Below, piece by piece: positions 7,594 to 14,491 of a stretch of DNA of 21,231 nucleotides; the stretch's first letter is position 1, and each line of letters starts with the position of its first letter. The stretch is from IMG/VR virus record IMGVR_UViG_3300015366_000115, positions 1 to 21,231 of that record, one strand, 5' to 3'. The notes under the pieces were generated by a model that saw nothing but the letters and a program-made list of their open reading frames with translations, was not told where the DNA came from and ran no database searches. This DNA is from a virus. Made by a program: the position numbers and the translations under genes.

Positions 7594-8201
7594 AACGGTG
7601 CATCCTCAATTTTTGGTTTTAGTCTTGCTTGCATTAATTTTAATTGGGCTTCATGCGTTCTTTTTTGTTCTTCCCATTTTTCAAAAGCTCTATTAAATTG
7701 TTCATACCCACCCTTTTCCCAGTCATATTCGTAATCTTCCATTTTAGGTGGTGGAGTATCAAATATTAACGATGATTTTGCATCGGGATCAAGTAATGAT
7801 TTATAAAATATTGTTCTAGTAGGATGACGCATTTTACGTAATGCTTTGGCTTCAATTTGTCTAACCCGCTCTCTACCCACTCTATACATACTTGCTATTT
7901 CTTCAAGTGTATGATCAGTATTCAGATTTATACCAAACCGTAAACGTAATAATTTTGCCTCTCTTGGTGTAAGTGAATCAATTATGTTATTCATAACTTC
8001 GTTTGCTTCATTATTGGTATATAAATCTTCAGGCGTAGTCAGATTGATTAATTCCTCAATAGTTTCAGGGTCAACCGAATCACTAAAAGTTTCTTCTTCT
8101 ATGTAATGTTTAGGGGTGTATTGATCAAGTGATACGTTTCCTAAAGTGCTTCTTACTTCTTTTTCCCGATAGTCATACAAATTTTTTAATTTAGTCCTCA
8201 T
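7590..8201 (-). CDS. Truncated sigma-70-like protein (regions 3.2 and 4 only)
   Basis: With the start at the ATG at 8199-8201 the protein has 203 residues. Residues about 78-128 (LTPREAKLLRLRFGINLNTD, then HTLEEIASMYRVGRERVRQI and EAKALRKMRHP) are a close match to RpoD region 4. Residues about 24-60 (SLDQYTP...EEETFSDSV) resemble the region 3.2 linker. Regions 1 and 2, which bind core polymerase and melt the -10, are absent. About 75 extra residues rich in charge and aromatics follow. A start at 8321 is possible but would lie deep inside the polymerase gene. It overlaps the polymerase stop by 11 bases. Confidence 0.87.
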   Translation of the reverse strand: MRTKLKNLYDYREKEVRSTLGNVSLDQYTPKHYIEEETFSDSVDPETIEELINLTTPEDLYTNNEANEVMNNIIDSLTPREAKLLRLRFGINLNTDHTLEEIASMYRVGRERVRQIEAKALRKMRHPTRTIFYKSLLDPDAKSSLIFDTPPPKMEDYEYDWEKGGYEQFNRAFEKWEEQKRTHEAQLKLMQARLKPKIEDAPF

Positions 8202-10080
8202 TTTTCCACTCTTCCATTTCTCCATAGTTGTATCCATAATGAGCCTCACAAGCAACGGGTAGTCCTTTAGCCCAATCTGGCGGTGTTGACATGACCTCGA
8301 CGATCCATGCACAAGCTTCATCTACGTCATCCTCAGGAACGACACATACCGCAGCGTCGTGTACTGTTAGCACTGGGCGATATCGCTCAGTTAATTTCAG
8401 CATTTGCTCCCCTACAATAATCCTAGCAAGTGCTTGAACTACGTTTTCCGCTATTGACCCGCCCCATAAGCTTATCGGGCCCTTGCGTGATTTGTATTGG
8501 TATCCGCTTTTACTATCATCAGTATTGAGTTGCAATTCGGGGTAGCGTATATAAAGCCCGTTTGGTAATAAAAACCCGTCTTGATGCACTTGAACACATC
8601 GATGCTTCCCGTAGTAAAAAGGCTTCTTATCTTTTGGCCAGTCAGCCATTGCTTTTAATGCTTTGTCGCCTTCTTTCCATAGTTTTACAATCTTGTCATT
8701 TTCTTCTCTGTATAGCTTAACAATATCATCACAGACGCTTTCCTCAAGGTCAGCTCCAGGAGGTTGTGTTTTTAATGTGTGTTGAAGTTTTAACGCACCA
8801 GTCCCATAGCCCAATCCAAGGATGCAGGTTTTACCCACAAACCTTTCGATAGGATCTTTTTTGCTGATGGGGCGTTTATAGATCTTCGTCGCAAACTCGG
8901 AGTAAACATCATTTCCTTTCGAGAATGACTGTACCAAGTCCTCCTGACCTGAAAGCCATGCGAGTACTCTTGCTTCAATCTGAGACGAGTCGCAGTTGAT
9001 AACCATATATCCCTCGGGGGCAACCACTGCATTCTTAAGAGTCTTTTTCTTCTTGTCTCTACTCGGCAAGTTTTGAAAGTTGACCTTATCACTCCCTGCC
9101 CACCTACCCGTATGCGCCCCGTAGTACTTAAGTGGTATCGGTAAGAAACTCTTATTTCTTGCTCCAATGTCGATAAATCTTTCAATCCTACTCTCCTCTA
9201 TTGTTGACTTAGTTCCCAAACGCACGGCAGCGAGTTGTTGTACAAACGGATCTTCATGTTCTACTAACTCAATAAAGCCTGTATCGTTTTTCGCCAGCGC
9301 AAATGTTTGCTTGCCAGTGGTAGGGCTTACTTTCATCGGTACTGGGATATTAAATTCTTTTAGTAATTCAGCAAACTGCTTATTACTTGCCAAGCGTTTA
9401 CGCACCGCTTCTTCATCCTCACATTTGAGTTTTTCTTTGAGCGTGCCTAGTAATAGTAATTTCTCATGCTTGAGTTCATCAAGCCGTTCTTGTAACAAAT
9501 CGTAGTTTACTTTTAATACAGGTTTGATAAACATACGTAAAGTCATGTCAATCAGATTAAGTTCTTCTTGTGGGAACGCACTAGACAATACTTGGAAAAG
9601 ATTGAAAGTTAGTTCCACATCATTTTTACAATACTCGCCATACTGAACAAGCTCGCTATTTGTGAAACCAGTTATATTTTTACCTTTAGCCTCAACTACC
9701 TCGTGTCCCTTTTTCCCTAAAGAATATCTCTCGGCGAGGAAAGCTAAAGACCCCCCTACATCAACACCGTTCGTAGCCCTACCCATACATAAAGTATCGA
9801 GATAAAACTTAGGTTCAAGATTAAATCTCCACTTAAGAATCGCACCGTCAAACATTGTATTGTGGCAAAGTAAAGCACTATCCTTCCACGGTAACGTGGA
9901 AAGGTATTTAGCGATATCAAGGTGCGATCCTGTAACCCACACAGTAGAATCATCATTTAACTTGACCCCAACACCGATCACTTCAAAGCGTTTATCTTTG
10001 ATGTACTCCTCAGTAGTAAGTTTCGTCAAAGAATATTCTTGAGAATAAAAAGTCTCGAAGTCAAGTGTAATTAGATTCAT
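8191..10080 (-). CDS. polA: Family A DNA polymerase with 3'-5' exonuclease
   Basis: A 629-residue replicative phage polymerase. The exonuclease residues are all present: D7 and E9 (LDFET), D78 (NTMFD) and Y150/D154 (YCKND). The polymerase domain has TGRW near 324, motif A DSSQIEAR (D364), motif B with K417 followed by LGLGYG, and motif C VHDA (H574, D575). There is no 5'-3' flap nuclease domain, as usual for phage enzymes. The residue four after K417, equivalent to Phe762 of E. coli Pol I, is Leu421. The ATG overlaps the preceding stop as ATGA. Confidence 0.97.
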   Translation of the reverse strand: MNLITLDFETFYSQEYSLTKLTTEEYIKDKRFEVIGVGVKLNDDSTVWVTGSHLDIAKYLSTLPWKDSALLCHNTMFDGAILKWRFNLEPKFYLDTLCMGRATNGVDVGGSLAFLAERYSLGKKGHEVVEAKGKNITGFTNSELVQYGEYCKNDVELTFNLFQVLSSAFPQEELNLIDMTLRMFIKPVLKVNYDLLQERLDELKHEKLLLLGTLKEKLKCEDEEAVRKRLASNKQFAELLKEFNIPVPMKVSPTTGKQTFALAKNDTGFIELVEHEDPFVQQLAAVRLGTKSTIEESRIERFIDIGARNKSFLPIPLKYYGAHTGRWAGSDKVNFQNLPSRDKKKKTLKNAVVAPEGYMVINCDSSQIEARVLAWLSGQEDLVQSFSKGNDVYSEFATKIYKRPISKKDPIERFVGKTCILGLGYGTGALKLQHTLKTQPPGADLEESVCDDIVKLYREENDKIVKLWKEGDKALKAMADWPKDKKPFYYGKHRCVQVHQDGFLLPNGLYIRYPELQLNTDDSKSGYQYKSRKGPISLWGGSIAENVVQALARIIVGEQMLKLTERYRPVLTVHDAAVCVVPEDDVDEACAWIVEVMSTPPDWAKGLPVACEAHYGYNYGEMEEWKNED

Positions 10081-10451
10081 TTCTTAATTCCTGCCGTTCC
10101 ACCGCTTATACTTCTAATTACTGCGATCTGTGCATCGCTAAGTCCGTCTTCTTTCATGTCCTCTTCATCAATATTTAATTTCGTATAACTATTAAACATC
10201 ATCGAGGTGCTAGTCATATAATTTTTAATAATATTTCTGTCTTCTTTTTCTTCGTTGACTAAACGCTCTAAAACTATCCCTGTAAATTCTTTTTGACGGC
10301 ATTCTCTCAGTTTATTTTCTAATGCTTGAATGTCCTCTTTAGGCAAGTCCCTAGCAAAATCAATAATAAGAATGCGCCATCTACTATCTTGAAAGAACTC
10401 CTCAGGATGAGTGTCCATTCTCGCTAACAATATTTCTACACCACCGTTCAT
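10077..10451 (-). CDS. MDTHPEEF-family phage protein, second copy
   Basis: The start at 10451 gives 124 residues and has a GAGGAAG ribosome site; the frame opens earlier at 10493 but that part lies over the preceding micro-gene. Residues 9-18 (LARMDTHPEEFF), then WRILIIDFARD and KLRECRQKEF, align with the 92-residue protein at 11177-11455, so the two are paralogues. This copy has an extra C-terminal 45 residues with an acidic NIDEEDMKEDG segment. It immediately precedes the polymerase with an ATGA overlap. No fold or activity can be named. Confidence 0.78.
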   Translation of the reverse strand: MNGGVEILLARMDTHPEEFFQDSRWRILIIDFARDLPKEDIQALENKLRECRQKEFTGIVLERLVNEEKEDRNIIKNYMTSTSMMFNSYTKLNIDEEDMKEDGLSDAQIAVIRSISGGTAGIKK

Positions 10452-10467
10452 TTCTTCCTCGCTTTCT

Positions 10468-10572
10468 TTAATTTTTACCAACAAAATAACCAAGAGTATA
10501 AAAAATAACTGCTACTACCATTGGGTGTCTTAAAAAACGACCAGTAAAATACCAATCAAAAAACTTATTCAT
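10468..10572 (-). CDS. Membrane micro-protein (34 residues)
   Basis: A 34-residue frame whose ATG overlaps the stop of the 25-residue gene before it as ATGA, behind GGAGAGAGAA, a good ribosome site. After a basic N-terminal part (MNKFFDWYFTGRFLRHP) comes one hydrophobic segment, MVVAVIFYTLGYFVG, ending in KN. One membrane crossing is likely. The tight coupling to both neighbours supports real translation. Function unknown; with its neighbour it might act on the membrane or anchor another early protein. Confidence 0.6.
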   Translation of the reverse strand: MNKFFDWYFTGRFLRHPMVVAVIFYTLGYFVGKN

Positions 10573-10646
10573 TTCTCTCTCCGTTTCAAAATAACTCCAA
10601 GAACAATACCAACTAAAAACATTCCTAACCATAAAAATTCAATCAT
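10569..10646 (-). CDS. Membrane micro-protein (25 residues)
   Basis: A 25-residue frame (MIEFLWLGMFLVGIVLGVIL, then KRREK) that is nearly all one transmembrane helix with a positive tail, so the C-terminus probably faces the cytoplasm. Its ATG overlaps the stop of the 95-residue gene as ATGA, and its own stop overlaps the next ATG the same way. The ribosome region GCGAGTGAGAA is part of a 40-base duplicated sequence. Function unknown. Confidence 0.55.
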   Translation of the reverse strand: MIEFLWLGMFLVGIVLGVILKRREK

Positions 10647-10682
10647 TTCTCACTCGCTTTCTTTAGTATTGCTCTTGCAAAT
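10643..10682. repeat. 40-base direct repeat, copy 1 (3' end of 95-residue gene plus next ribosome site)
   Basis: Forty bases identical to 10927-10966. They encode the shared C-terminus (FARAILKKASEK) and the stop, and supply the ribosome site of the following gene. A shorter, imperfect relative lies at 10448-10470 before the next gene. Confidence 0.95.
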
Positions 10683-10930
10683 ACAGTAATTTCATCATTA
10701 AGATGCGTCTGCCATAATTTCCATATTTTCTCATCTGTTAAATAAGGTTCATTGGCTGGTTTTACAAATTGTCCGATGTTTTGGTTTAAATTGTTTGCGT
10801 CAATAATTTGTTTCAACGCTTCTATTTCAGCTTGTTGTTGACGCACTATGTCTGCAAGTTGTCTTGAAATACTATCTCCTCTGTTTTTTGCCATCCATAC
10901 CAATTCATCAGCTAATTCATTTGCGTTCAT
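10643..10930 (-). CDS. ANELADE-family phage protein, second copy
   Basis: A 95-residue protein. The N-terminus (MNANELADE), the middle (RQQQAEIEALK, a short coiled coil) and the C-terminus (FARAILKKASEK) all match the gene just upstream at 10927-11190, so these are tandem paralogues. The middle part between the coiled coil and the DEKIWKLW segment is longer here. The last 40 bases including the stop are identical to those of its paralogue. Overlaps with both neighbours are ATGA. No enzymatic motif; function unknown. Confidence 0.78.
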   Translation of the reverse strand: MNANELADELVWMAKNRGDSISRQLADIVRQQQAEIEALKQIIDANNLNQNIGQFVKPANEPYLTDEKIWKLWQTHLNDEITVFARAILKKASEK

Positions 10931-10966
10931 TTCTCACTCGCTTTCTTTAGTATTGCTCTTGCAAAT
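10927..10966. repeat. 40-base direct repeat, copy 2
   Basis: Identical to 10643-10682. The exact identity at the 3' ends of two otherwise diverged paralogues suggests recent duplication or gene conversion at this boundary. Confidence 0.95.
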
Positions 10967-11190
10967 TCTATAAACGCTTGCTCTATTGTGGTATCGTCAA
11001 ACGGCTCTATTTGGCTACATACTTGCATTATTTCCTCATCGCTTAACTCACGCAACTTCAACGCTTCAATCTCAGCTTGTTGTTTGCGTAGCATAGTCGC
11101 TGCTTCTTGCATCCAGTTAACATTAAAACCTCGTGGTAGCTCGGCCCTATAGTGCTCCATAACTTCATCAGCCAGTTCATTTGCAGTCAT
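10927..11190 (-). CDS. ANELADE-family phage protein, first copy
   Basis: An 87-residue protein paralogous to 10643-10930: MTANELADE at the N-terminus, RKQQAEIEALK in the middle and FARAILKKASEK at the end. Proteins with an N-terminal NELADE and a central QQAEIEAL helix are frequent in phage early regions and have no known role. The ATG lies inside the last codons of the preceding gene (14-base overlap), which suggests coupled translation. Confidence 0.78.
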   Translation of the reverse strand: MTANELADEVMEHYRAELPRGFNVNWMQEAATMLRKQQAEIEALKLRELSDEEIMQVCSQIEPFDDTTIEQAFIEFARAILKKASEK

Positions 11191-11455
11191 TTTCCTCTTC
11201 CTCTTCTTCCTGTGGCACGAGAGTCTGCATTACCTTCTGATTAAATTCTTCTCTGCGAACCTGTTTCAACTTATCAAATATCATTCCCTTTTCAGTCTCG
11301 GTCATGCTATCTCTAAAATAATCTTGGTAGATGAATCGCCACTTATCGCTATTAGCCCAAAACTCTTCGGGGTGTGTATCCATTCTCGACAACACTACAC
11401 CGATCATGCCCTTCTCAATACCTGTTAACAATACTTCTTTTTCTTTTTCGCTCAT
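11177..11455 (-). CDS. MDTHPEEF-family phage protein, first copy
   Basis: A 92-residue protein. VVLSRMDTHPEEFWANSDKW, then RFIYQDYFRD and KLKQVRREEF, align with the 124-residue protein at 10077-10451. The C-terminus is acidic (QEEEEEEND). It is the first gene after the terminator at 11490-11522. The ATG lies behind a poor GGGAAA site. Family members occur in other phage early regions without known function. Confidence 0.75.
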   Translation of the reverse strand: MSEKEKEVLLTGIEKGMIGVVLSRMDTHPEEFWANSDKWRFIYQDYFRDSMTETEKGMIFDKLKQVRREEFNQKVMQTLVPQEEEEEENDCK

Positions 11456-11489
11456 TTTAATTTCCCTAAATAACGTGCTGTATAGTTAC

Positions 11490-11522
11490 AAAAAAGGGGA
11501 GCAAGACATAGCCTTACCCCCC
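11490..11522 (-). terminator. Probable rho-independent terminator after the DUF3310 gene
   Basis: On the minus strand GGGG pairs with CCCC around an inner AAG/CTT pairing with an internal loop, and six T residues follow (11490-11495). It lies 5 bases after the DUF3310 stop. The GC-rich outer stem and the T run are typical; the interrupted inner stem makes it moderate in strength. Confidence 0.6.
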
Positions 11523-11527
11523 GAAAA

Positions 11528-11941
11528 TTACTTCGCTAAATTATCTATTGCACGATTCAAATACCACTGAGCTTTCTTAAGGTTATCCAACTTATCATCC
11601 TTATGGTCTGCTCTAGAAATGTACTTGACGACATTACCTAGATGGTAATCCAACTGTTTCGCTTCGATGAAGTCGATCGTCTCAATGCCACCCACTTTGT
11701 AATGAGGGGGGTGATTAACTAAATCTCCTGTGTGGTCAAGATTAGATATTTTTTTATTATCTGTATTAGCTTCTTTTACTACCTCATCAGCTTCTTTCTT
11801 AATCGCTTTAGCCTTAGACATCAAGACATAAGCATAAGACAATGCAACCTTAAACTTCTTAGCGACTTGTCTTCCTGTCGCTTTAGGATTATTGTTTAAA
11901 AAGTTTGCTACCACTAATACTTTAGTTTCTTTATTACTCAT
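11528..11941 (-). CDS. DUF3310 protein with N-terminal helix-turn-helix-like region
   Basis: A 137-residue protein. Residues about 75-135 (VNHPPHYKVGGIETIDFIEA, then YHLGNVVKYISRADHK, then LDNLKKAQWYLNRAI) are a textbook DUF3310 domain, a small phage domain sometimes called a nucleotide kinase in annotations but without a proven activity. The first 45 residues (NNNPKATGRQVAKKFKVALS) look like a winged-helix or helix-turn-helix fragment, and a Lys/Asp-rich linker joins the two. Last gene before a terminator. The ribosome site is AAGGAGAAGTGAAATG. Confidence 0.88.
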   Translation of the reverse strand: MSNKETKVLVVANFLNNNPKATGRQVAKKFKVALSYAYVLMSKAKAIKKEADEVVKEANTDNKKISNLDHTGDLVNHPPHYKVGGIETIDFIEAKQLDYHLGNVVKYISRADHKDDKLDNLKKAQWYLNRAIDNLAK

Positions 11942-11942
11942 T

Positions 11943-12422
11943 TCACTTCTCCTTTTTTTGGTCTTGTGCTACTTTAAATAACTGCTTGGTCAAATACTCT
12001 GCAAAATGCAATTCAATTTCTTCGTCGGATAAACCATACTTATCTAACATTTCTTGCTTATGTGCGTAATGTGCTATCTTATGTCTATCACTCTCAAGGC
12101 AATTATCAATGATAGAATCGAGTTGTTTCTTTTCTATACTTCTATTCCATCCATTAGCGTGACCCCAGCAGAGTATTGGCGATGAATTAATCCTATGTTC
12201 GTAACCACTAATTACATTACTGATACGATATATTTCGTTCTTATCGCCCTTACCGCAAATGTCGCATCTGCCATCCCACTTACGATTCATAGCGTTTTTG
12301 TATATGGTAGAAATCTCATCAAACAAAGCTAATATTTGTTCTCTTTCGTCGCCATATATTTCGTTTAAGCGTTTGTCGTGGGCGAAGTTTATAACATCGC
12401 TAGGATGCACATAGTTAATCAT
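11943..12422 (-). CDS. Putative zinc-binding phage protein
   Basis: A 159-residue protein. CDICGKG near residue 53 and LCWGHANGW near 84 make a C-x2-C ... C-x2-H set, spaced like a treble-clef or HNH-related zinc site, although no catalytic H-N-H set can be traced. The remaining sequence is helical and charged, ending in KKEK. Its ATG overlaps the stop of the gene before it by 8 bases. Function unknown; a degenerate endonuclease VII-like protein is one possibility. Confidence 0.68.
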   Translation of the reverse strand: MINYVHPSDVINFAHDKRLNEIYGDEREQILALFDEISTIYKNAMNRKWDGRCDICGKGDKNEIYRISNVISGYEHRINSSPILCWGHANGWNRSIEKKQLDSIIDNCLESDRHKIAHYAHKQEMLDKYGLSDEEIELHFAEYLTKQLFKVAQDQKKEK

Positions 12423-12666
12423 GGGTTAGCCCAATAGGGATACCTTTAGCAGTTAAAGCCAATGGCACAAATTTTAATCCTGACTTATGAAAAGTCGCAG
12501 CTTCTATTTCTAACTTCTTGGTATTAATAATTTGTACGGCTATCTTTGCTATTGAAGACGCTCGGTGTGCGTCGCTTCGCCCATTGCGTAGCAAATCGAA
12601 TTCTTCAAATAAAGCTTCGCATAAACCAGCGCTTGTTTGTTGTGTTACTTTTAATTTCTTACTCAT
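12415..12666 (-). CDS. Small conserved phage protein
   Basis: An 83-residue protein. The core EALFEEFDLLRNGRSDAHRA, followed by SIAKIAVQIINTKKLEIEAA, resembles a short helical family in phages and plasmids (L-R-N-G ... A-R-x-x-A ... I-I-N-T-x-x-L-E-I-E) with no known role. Its ribosome site AGGAGAAGTAAATG also encodes the last residues of the preceding gene, whose stop overlaps this ATG. Confidence 0.72.
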   Translation of the reverse strand: MSKKLKVTQQTSAGLCEALFEEFDLLRNGRSDAHRASSIAKIAVQIINTKKLEIEAATFHKSGLKFVPLALTAKGIPIGLTHD

Positions 12667-12845
12667 TTACTTCTCCTTTTAGGTTCAACTGCAGTTATTC
12701 CCATACTGGGTTCTTTCATCATGGCTTTCGCCATTTTGTCTGCTAGGGTAGGTATATCATCAATGTCGTATCTACTAATAATAAAACCTACCATAGCAAA
12801 TCCTTTATACAACTTCTCTAAATATTCTTTATCTTGTTCATTCAT
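12663..12845 (-). CDS. Small phage protein of unknown function
   Basis: A 60-residue protein with an acidic start, a hydrophobic GFAMVGFIISRYDI stretch near residue 15, an IPTLADKMAKAMMKEP helix and a basic end (EPKRRSK). The hydrophobic part is too short and mixed for a sure membrane segment. No ribosome site precedes the ATG; a 9-codon frame starting inside the upstream stop region ends exactly over this ATG and may pass ribosomes on. Confidence 0.62.
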   Translation of the reverse strand: MNEQDKEYLEKLYKGFAMVGFIISRYDIDDIPTLADKMAKAMMKEPSMGITAVEPKRRSK

Positions 12846-12860
12846 ACTGAAGCCAGTTAT

Positions 12861-13169
12861 CTAGCATCTCCCATCATCTGTATCATCAAATAAACCTTCT
12901 AGCATTGTGTCGACGTTTGACTCATTGACTACAACTGCCGTTCCACCCCCACGTTGAATTCTCTTTATGTGTTCTGCTTGTAAAGCCGTTGGCTTGTTAC
13001 TGCCAGACTTGCACTCGATTCCTATAAACTTGCCTTGAAAACATACAAGGATATCAGGTACACCACTAGCACCATATCCAGCAGTGAACGGCATTGTGAA
13101 GTAGATCCCTCTATCGGTTAAGTATTTCTTTACTCTTGCTTTTAATTTAGCTTCTGGTGTTTGTGCCAT
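12861..13169 (-). CDS. VRR-NUC domain nuclease
   Basis: A 102-residue single-domain VRR-NUC protein of the PD-(D/E)XK superfamily. GVPDILVCFQGKFIGIECKS gives the catalytic D39, E52 and K54, and Q64 (ALQAEH) follows as expected; E6 could be the N-terminal acidic residue. Stand-alone phage VRR-NUC proteins are thought to cut Holliday junctions or other branched DNA, so it may resolve replication intermediates before packaging. It has a strong GAGGAGA ribosome site and overlaps the preceding gene by 23 bases. Confidence 0.92.
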   Translation of the reverse strand: MAQTPEAKLKARVKKYLTDRGIYFTMPFTAGYGASGVPDILVCFQGKFIGIECKSGSNKPTALQAEHIKRIQRGGGTAVVVNESNVDTMLEGLFDDTDDGRC

Positions 13170-13506
13170 TGTCTTCTCCTCTTAAATTAAATAAAGATAC
13201 GTAGGGCAACACGACGATAAACCATGAGTCGCTCGCTTGCCATCCTACATCGCTCAGTTCATTATCCCTTGTCGTCATCAATCCTAAATGTGTTAGTTCA
13301 TGGTCATACAATATCTGTTGACTTCTCGCTAAAATCATAGCCATCTTAGTTTTGATTTCATCAGGTAAAGTGTTCTCATCAAACTCTCGTTTATAACCAT
13401 CAGCAACATATATGGTGTAATGGTTTCCTTGCTTACGTAATGGCACACGATATAAGTCATAGTTATATTGATGAACGATAGGGCTTAGATTATCTATCAC
13501 TATCAT
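13147..13506 (-). CDS. Small HExxH (zincin-like) phage protein
   Basis: A 119-residue protein when started at the ATG at 13504-13506, which overlaps the previous stop as ATGA; the earlier in-frame ATG at 13545 lies inside that gene. Residues 66-76 (LYDHELTHLGL) hold H69-E70-x-x-H73, the zincin motif, with E83 as a possible third ligand. DVGWQASDSWFIVVL follows. The length is close to that of minimal zincins. It may be a protease or a non-catalytic metal-binding protein. The next gene but four encodes another HExxH protein with a VWA domain. Confidence 0.7.
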   Translation of the reverse strand: MIVIDNLSPIVHQYNYDLYRVPLRKQGNHYTIYVADGYKREFDENTLPDEIKTKMAMILARSQQILYDHELTHLGLMTTRDNELSDVGWQASDSWFIVVLPYVSLFNLRGEDNGTNTRS

Positions 13507-14426
13507 TGGGCTTGGTGGACAGATAAGCATGGTATGAATGTCCACAAAAATTTATCTGTTGCAGGTCTATCATTGGACACTTGTATAATATCAAAGTCTT
13601 TTAAGATTCCATCGTGGGGTGGAATATAATTTCCCCAAAAGGTATGGTATTTGCCTTGTTGTTCGTGGTATACCTTCTGCATTAGCATAATAGGTAATAA
13701 GTGCTCGTGCTTACTTAGATCTTTTACTCGTACAAAATTATCTAATACTTGATACTTTCTCATTCCATTCTCCATAAACATTTTAACTTTGCCGACTATT
13801 AAATGATTAAACTTATCAGCACCAATAGCATAAAAGCCGTATGTGCTAAAGAACCTATCAACATCTTCGTTCGTTGCTTGTTCTATTCTATCTGCCTGAT
13901 TGTATTTGTCAAGTAGTTTTTTACATATTTCTAAATTATTTAATTCAGTAGTTTCCCCTAGAGCATATTTCAATAGTCCATGTATTGTGTTTACAGAAAG
14001 TTCATCTCGCTTATGAGTATTGCCATGTGAGTCTTTCAAATAGGCTATAGCAGAGTTAAAGTTCGGAGAGTAGTTGGCTAATATGTATCCCTCGTCAGGC
14101 ACAAGATTATTTTTGTTTATAGTCTGCATCAAGTTTGACAGTTTCTTACTATAGAAAGTTTCTCTATCTTGTGTAGTGCGACCTCTATCTTTTCTGTGGA
14201 AGAAAGATCTAAAGAAATACTCTCCATCTTCTATCCACGCAGTTGCAATAACAAACGTGCCTGTTTTCTCAGTCAACAATACTGATTTATTATTAAGTAT
14301 TTCTTGAATTCCTATTGCTTTCACACCGAACTTAAAGTTTAATTCGTATATGAATTTCTTTATTGATGTGCTTTCAATAAAATCTATTGTTTCTTGTGAT
14401 GTAAATCCATCTATAACATACTTCAT
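13503..14426 (-). CDS. Unrecognised 307-residue phage protein
   Basis: I do not recognise this family. It has mixed alpha/beta composition, no signal peptide, no membrane segment and no clear nucleotide-binding motif. Notable stretches are FVIATAWIEDGEYFFRSFFH in the first third, GRTTQDRETFYSKKL, FFSTYGFYAIGADKFNHLIV in the middle, and HTFWGNYIPPHDG near the end. It starts with AAAGGAGAAGTGAAATG and overlaps the HExxH gene as ATGA, so the two are probably co-translated. It could be an accessory of the MoxR/VWA cassette. Confidence 0.72.
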   Translation of the reverse strand: MKYVIDGFTSQETIDFIESTSIKKFIYELNFKFGVKAIGIQEILNNKSVLLTEKTGTFVIATAWIEDGEYFFRSFFHRKDRGRTTQDRETFYSKKLSNLMQTINKNNLVPDEGYILANYSPNFNSAIAYLKDSHGNTHKRDELSVNTIHGLLKYALGETTELNNLEICKKLLDKYNQADRIEQATNEDVDRFFSTYGFYAIGADKFNHLIVGKVKMFMENGMRKYQVLDNFVRVKDLSKHEHLLPIMLMQKVYHEQQGKYHTFWGNYIPPHDGILKDFDIIQVSNDRPATDKFLWTFIPCLSVHQAQ

Positions 14427-14491
14427 TTCACTTCTCCTTTGGTAACATAAAAACTTTGGTTAATAAAATATATAATTCTGCGTCGTCAAGA

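Noticed and set aside
8202-8321. N-terminal extension of the sigma-like gene
   Set aside because: The earlier ATG at 8321 lies deep within the polymerase gene; the ATG at 8201 overlaps only the polymerase end and fits the compact pattern seen elsewhere.
12836-12868. Nine-codon frame bridging the VRR-NUC stop and the next ATG
   Set aside because: Too short to call a gene; it may pass ribosomes to the next start, but chance cannot be excluded.
13507-13545. N-terminal extension of the small HExxH gene
   Set aside because: It would overlap the 307-residue gene by 43 bases, while the ATG at 13506 gives the common ATGA overlap.
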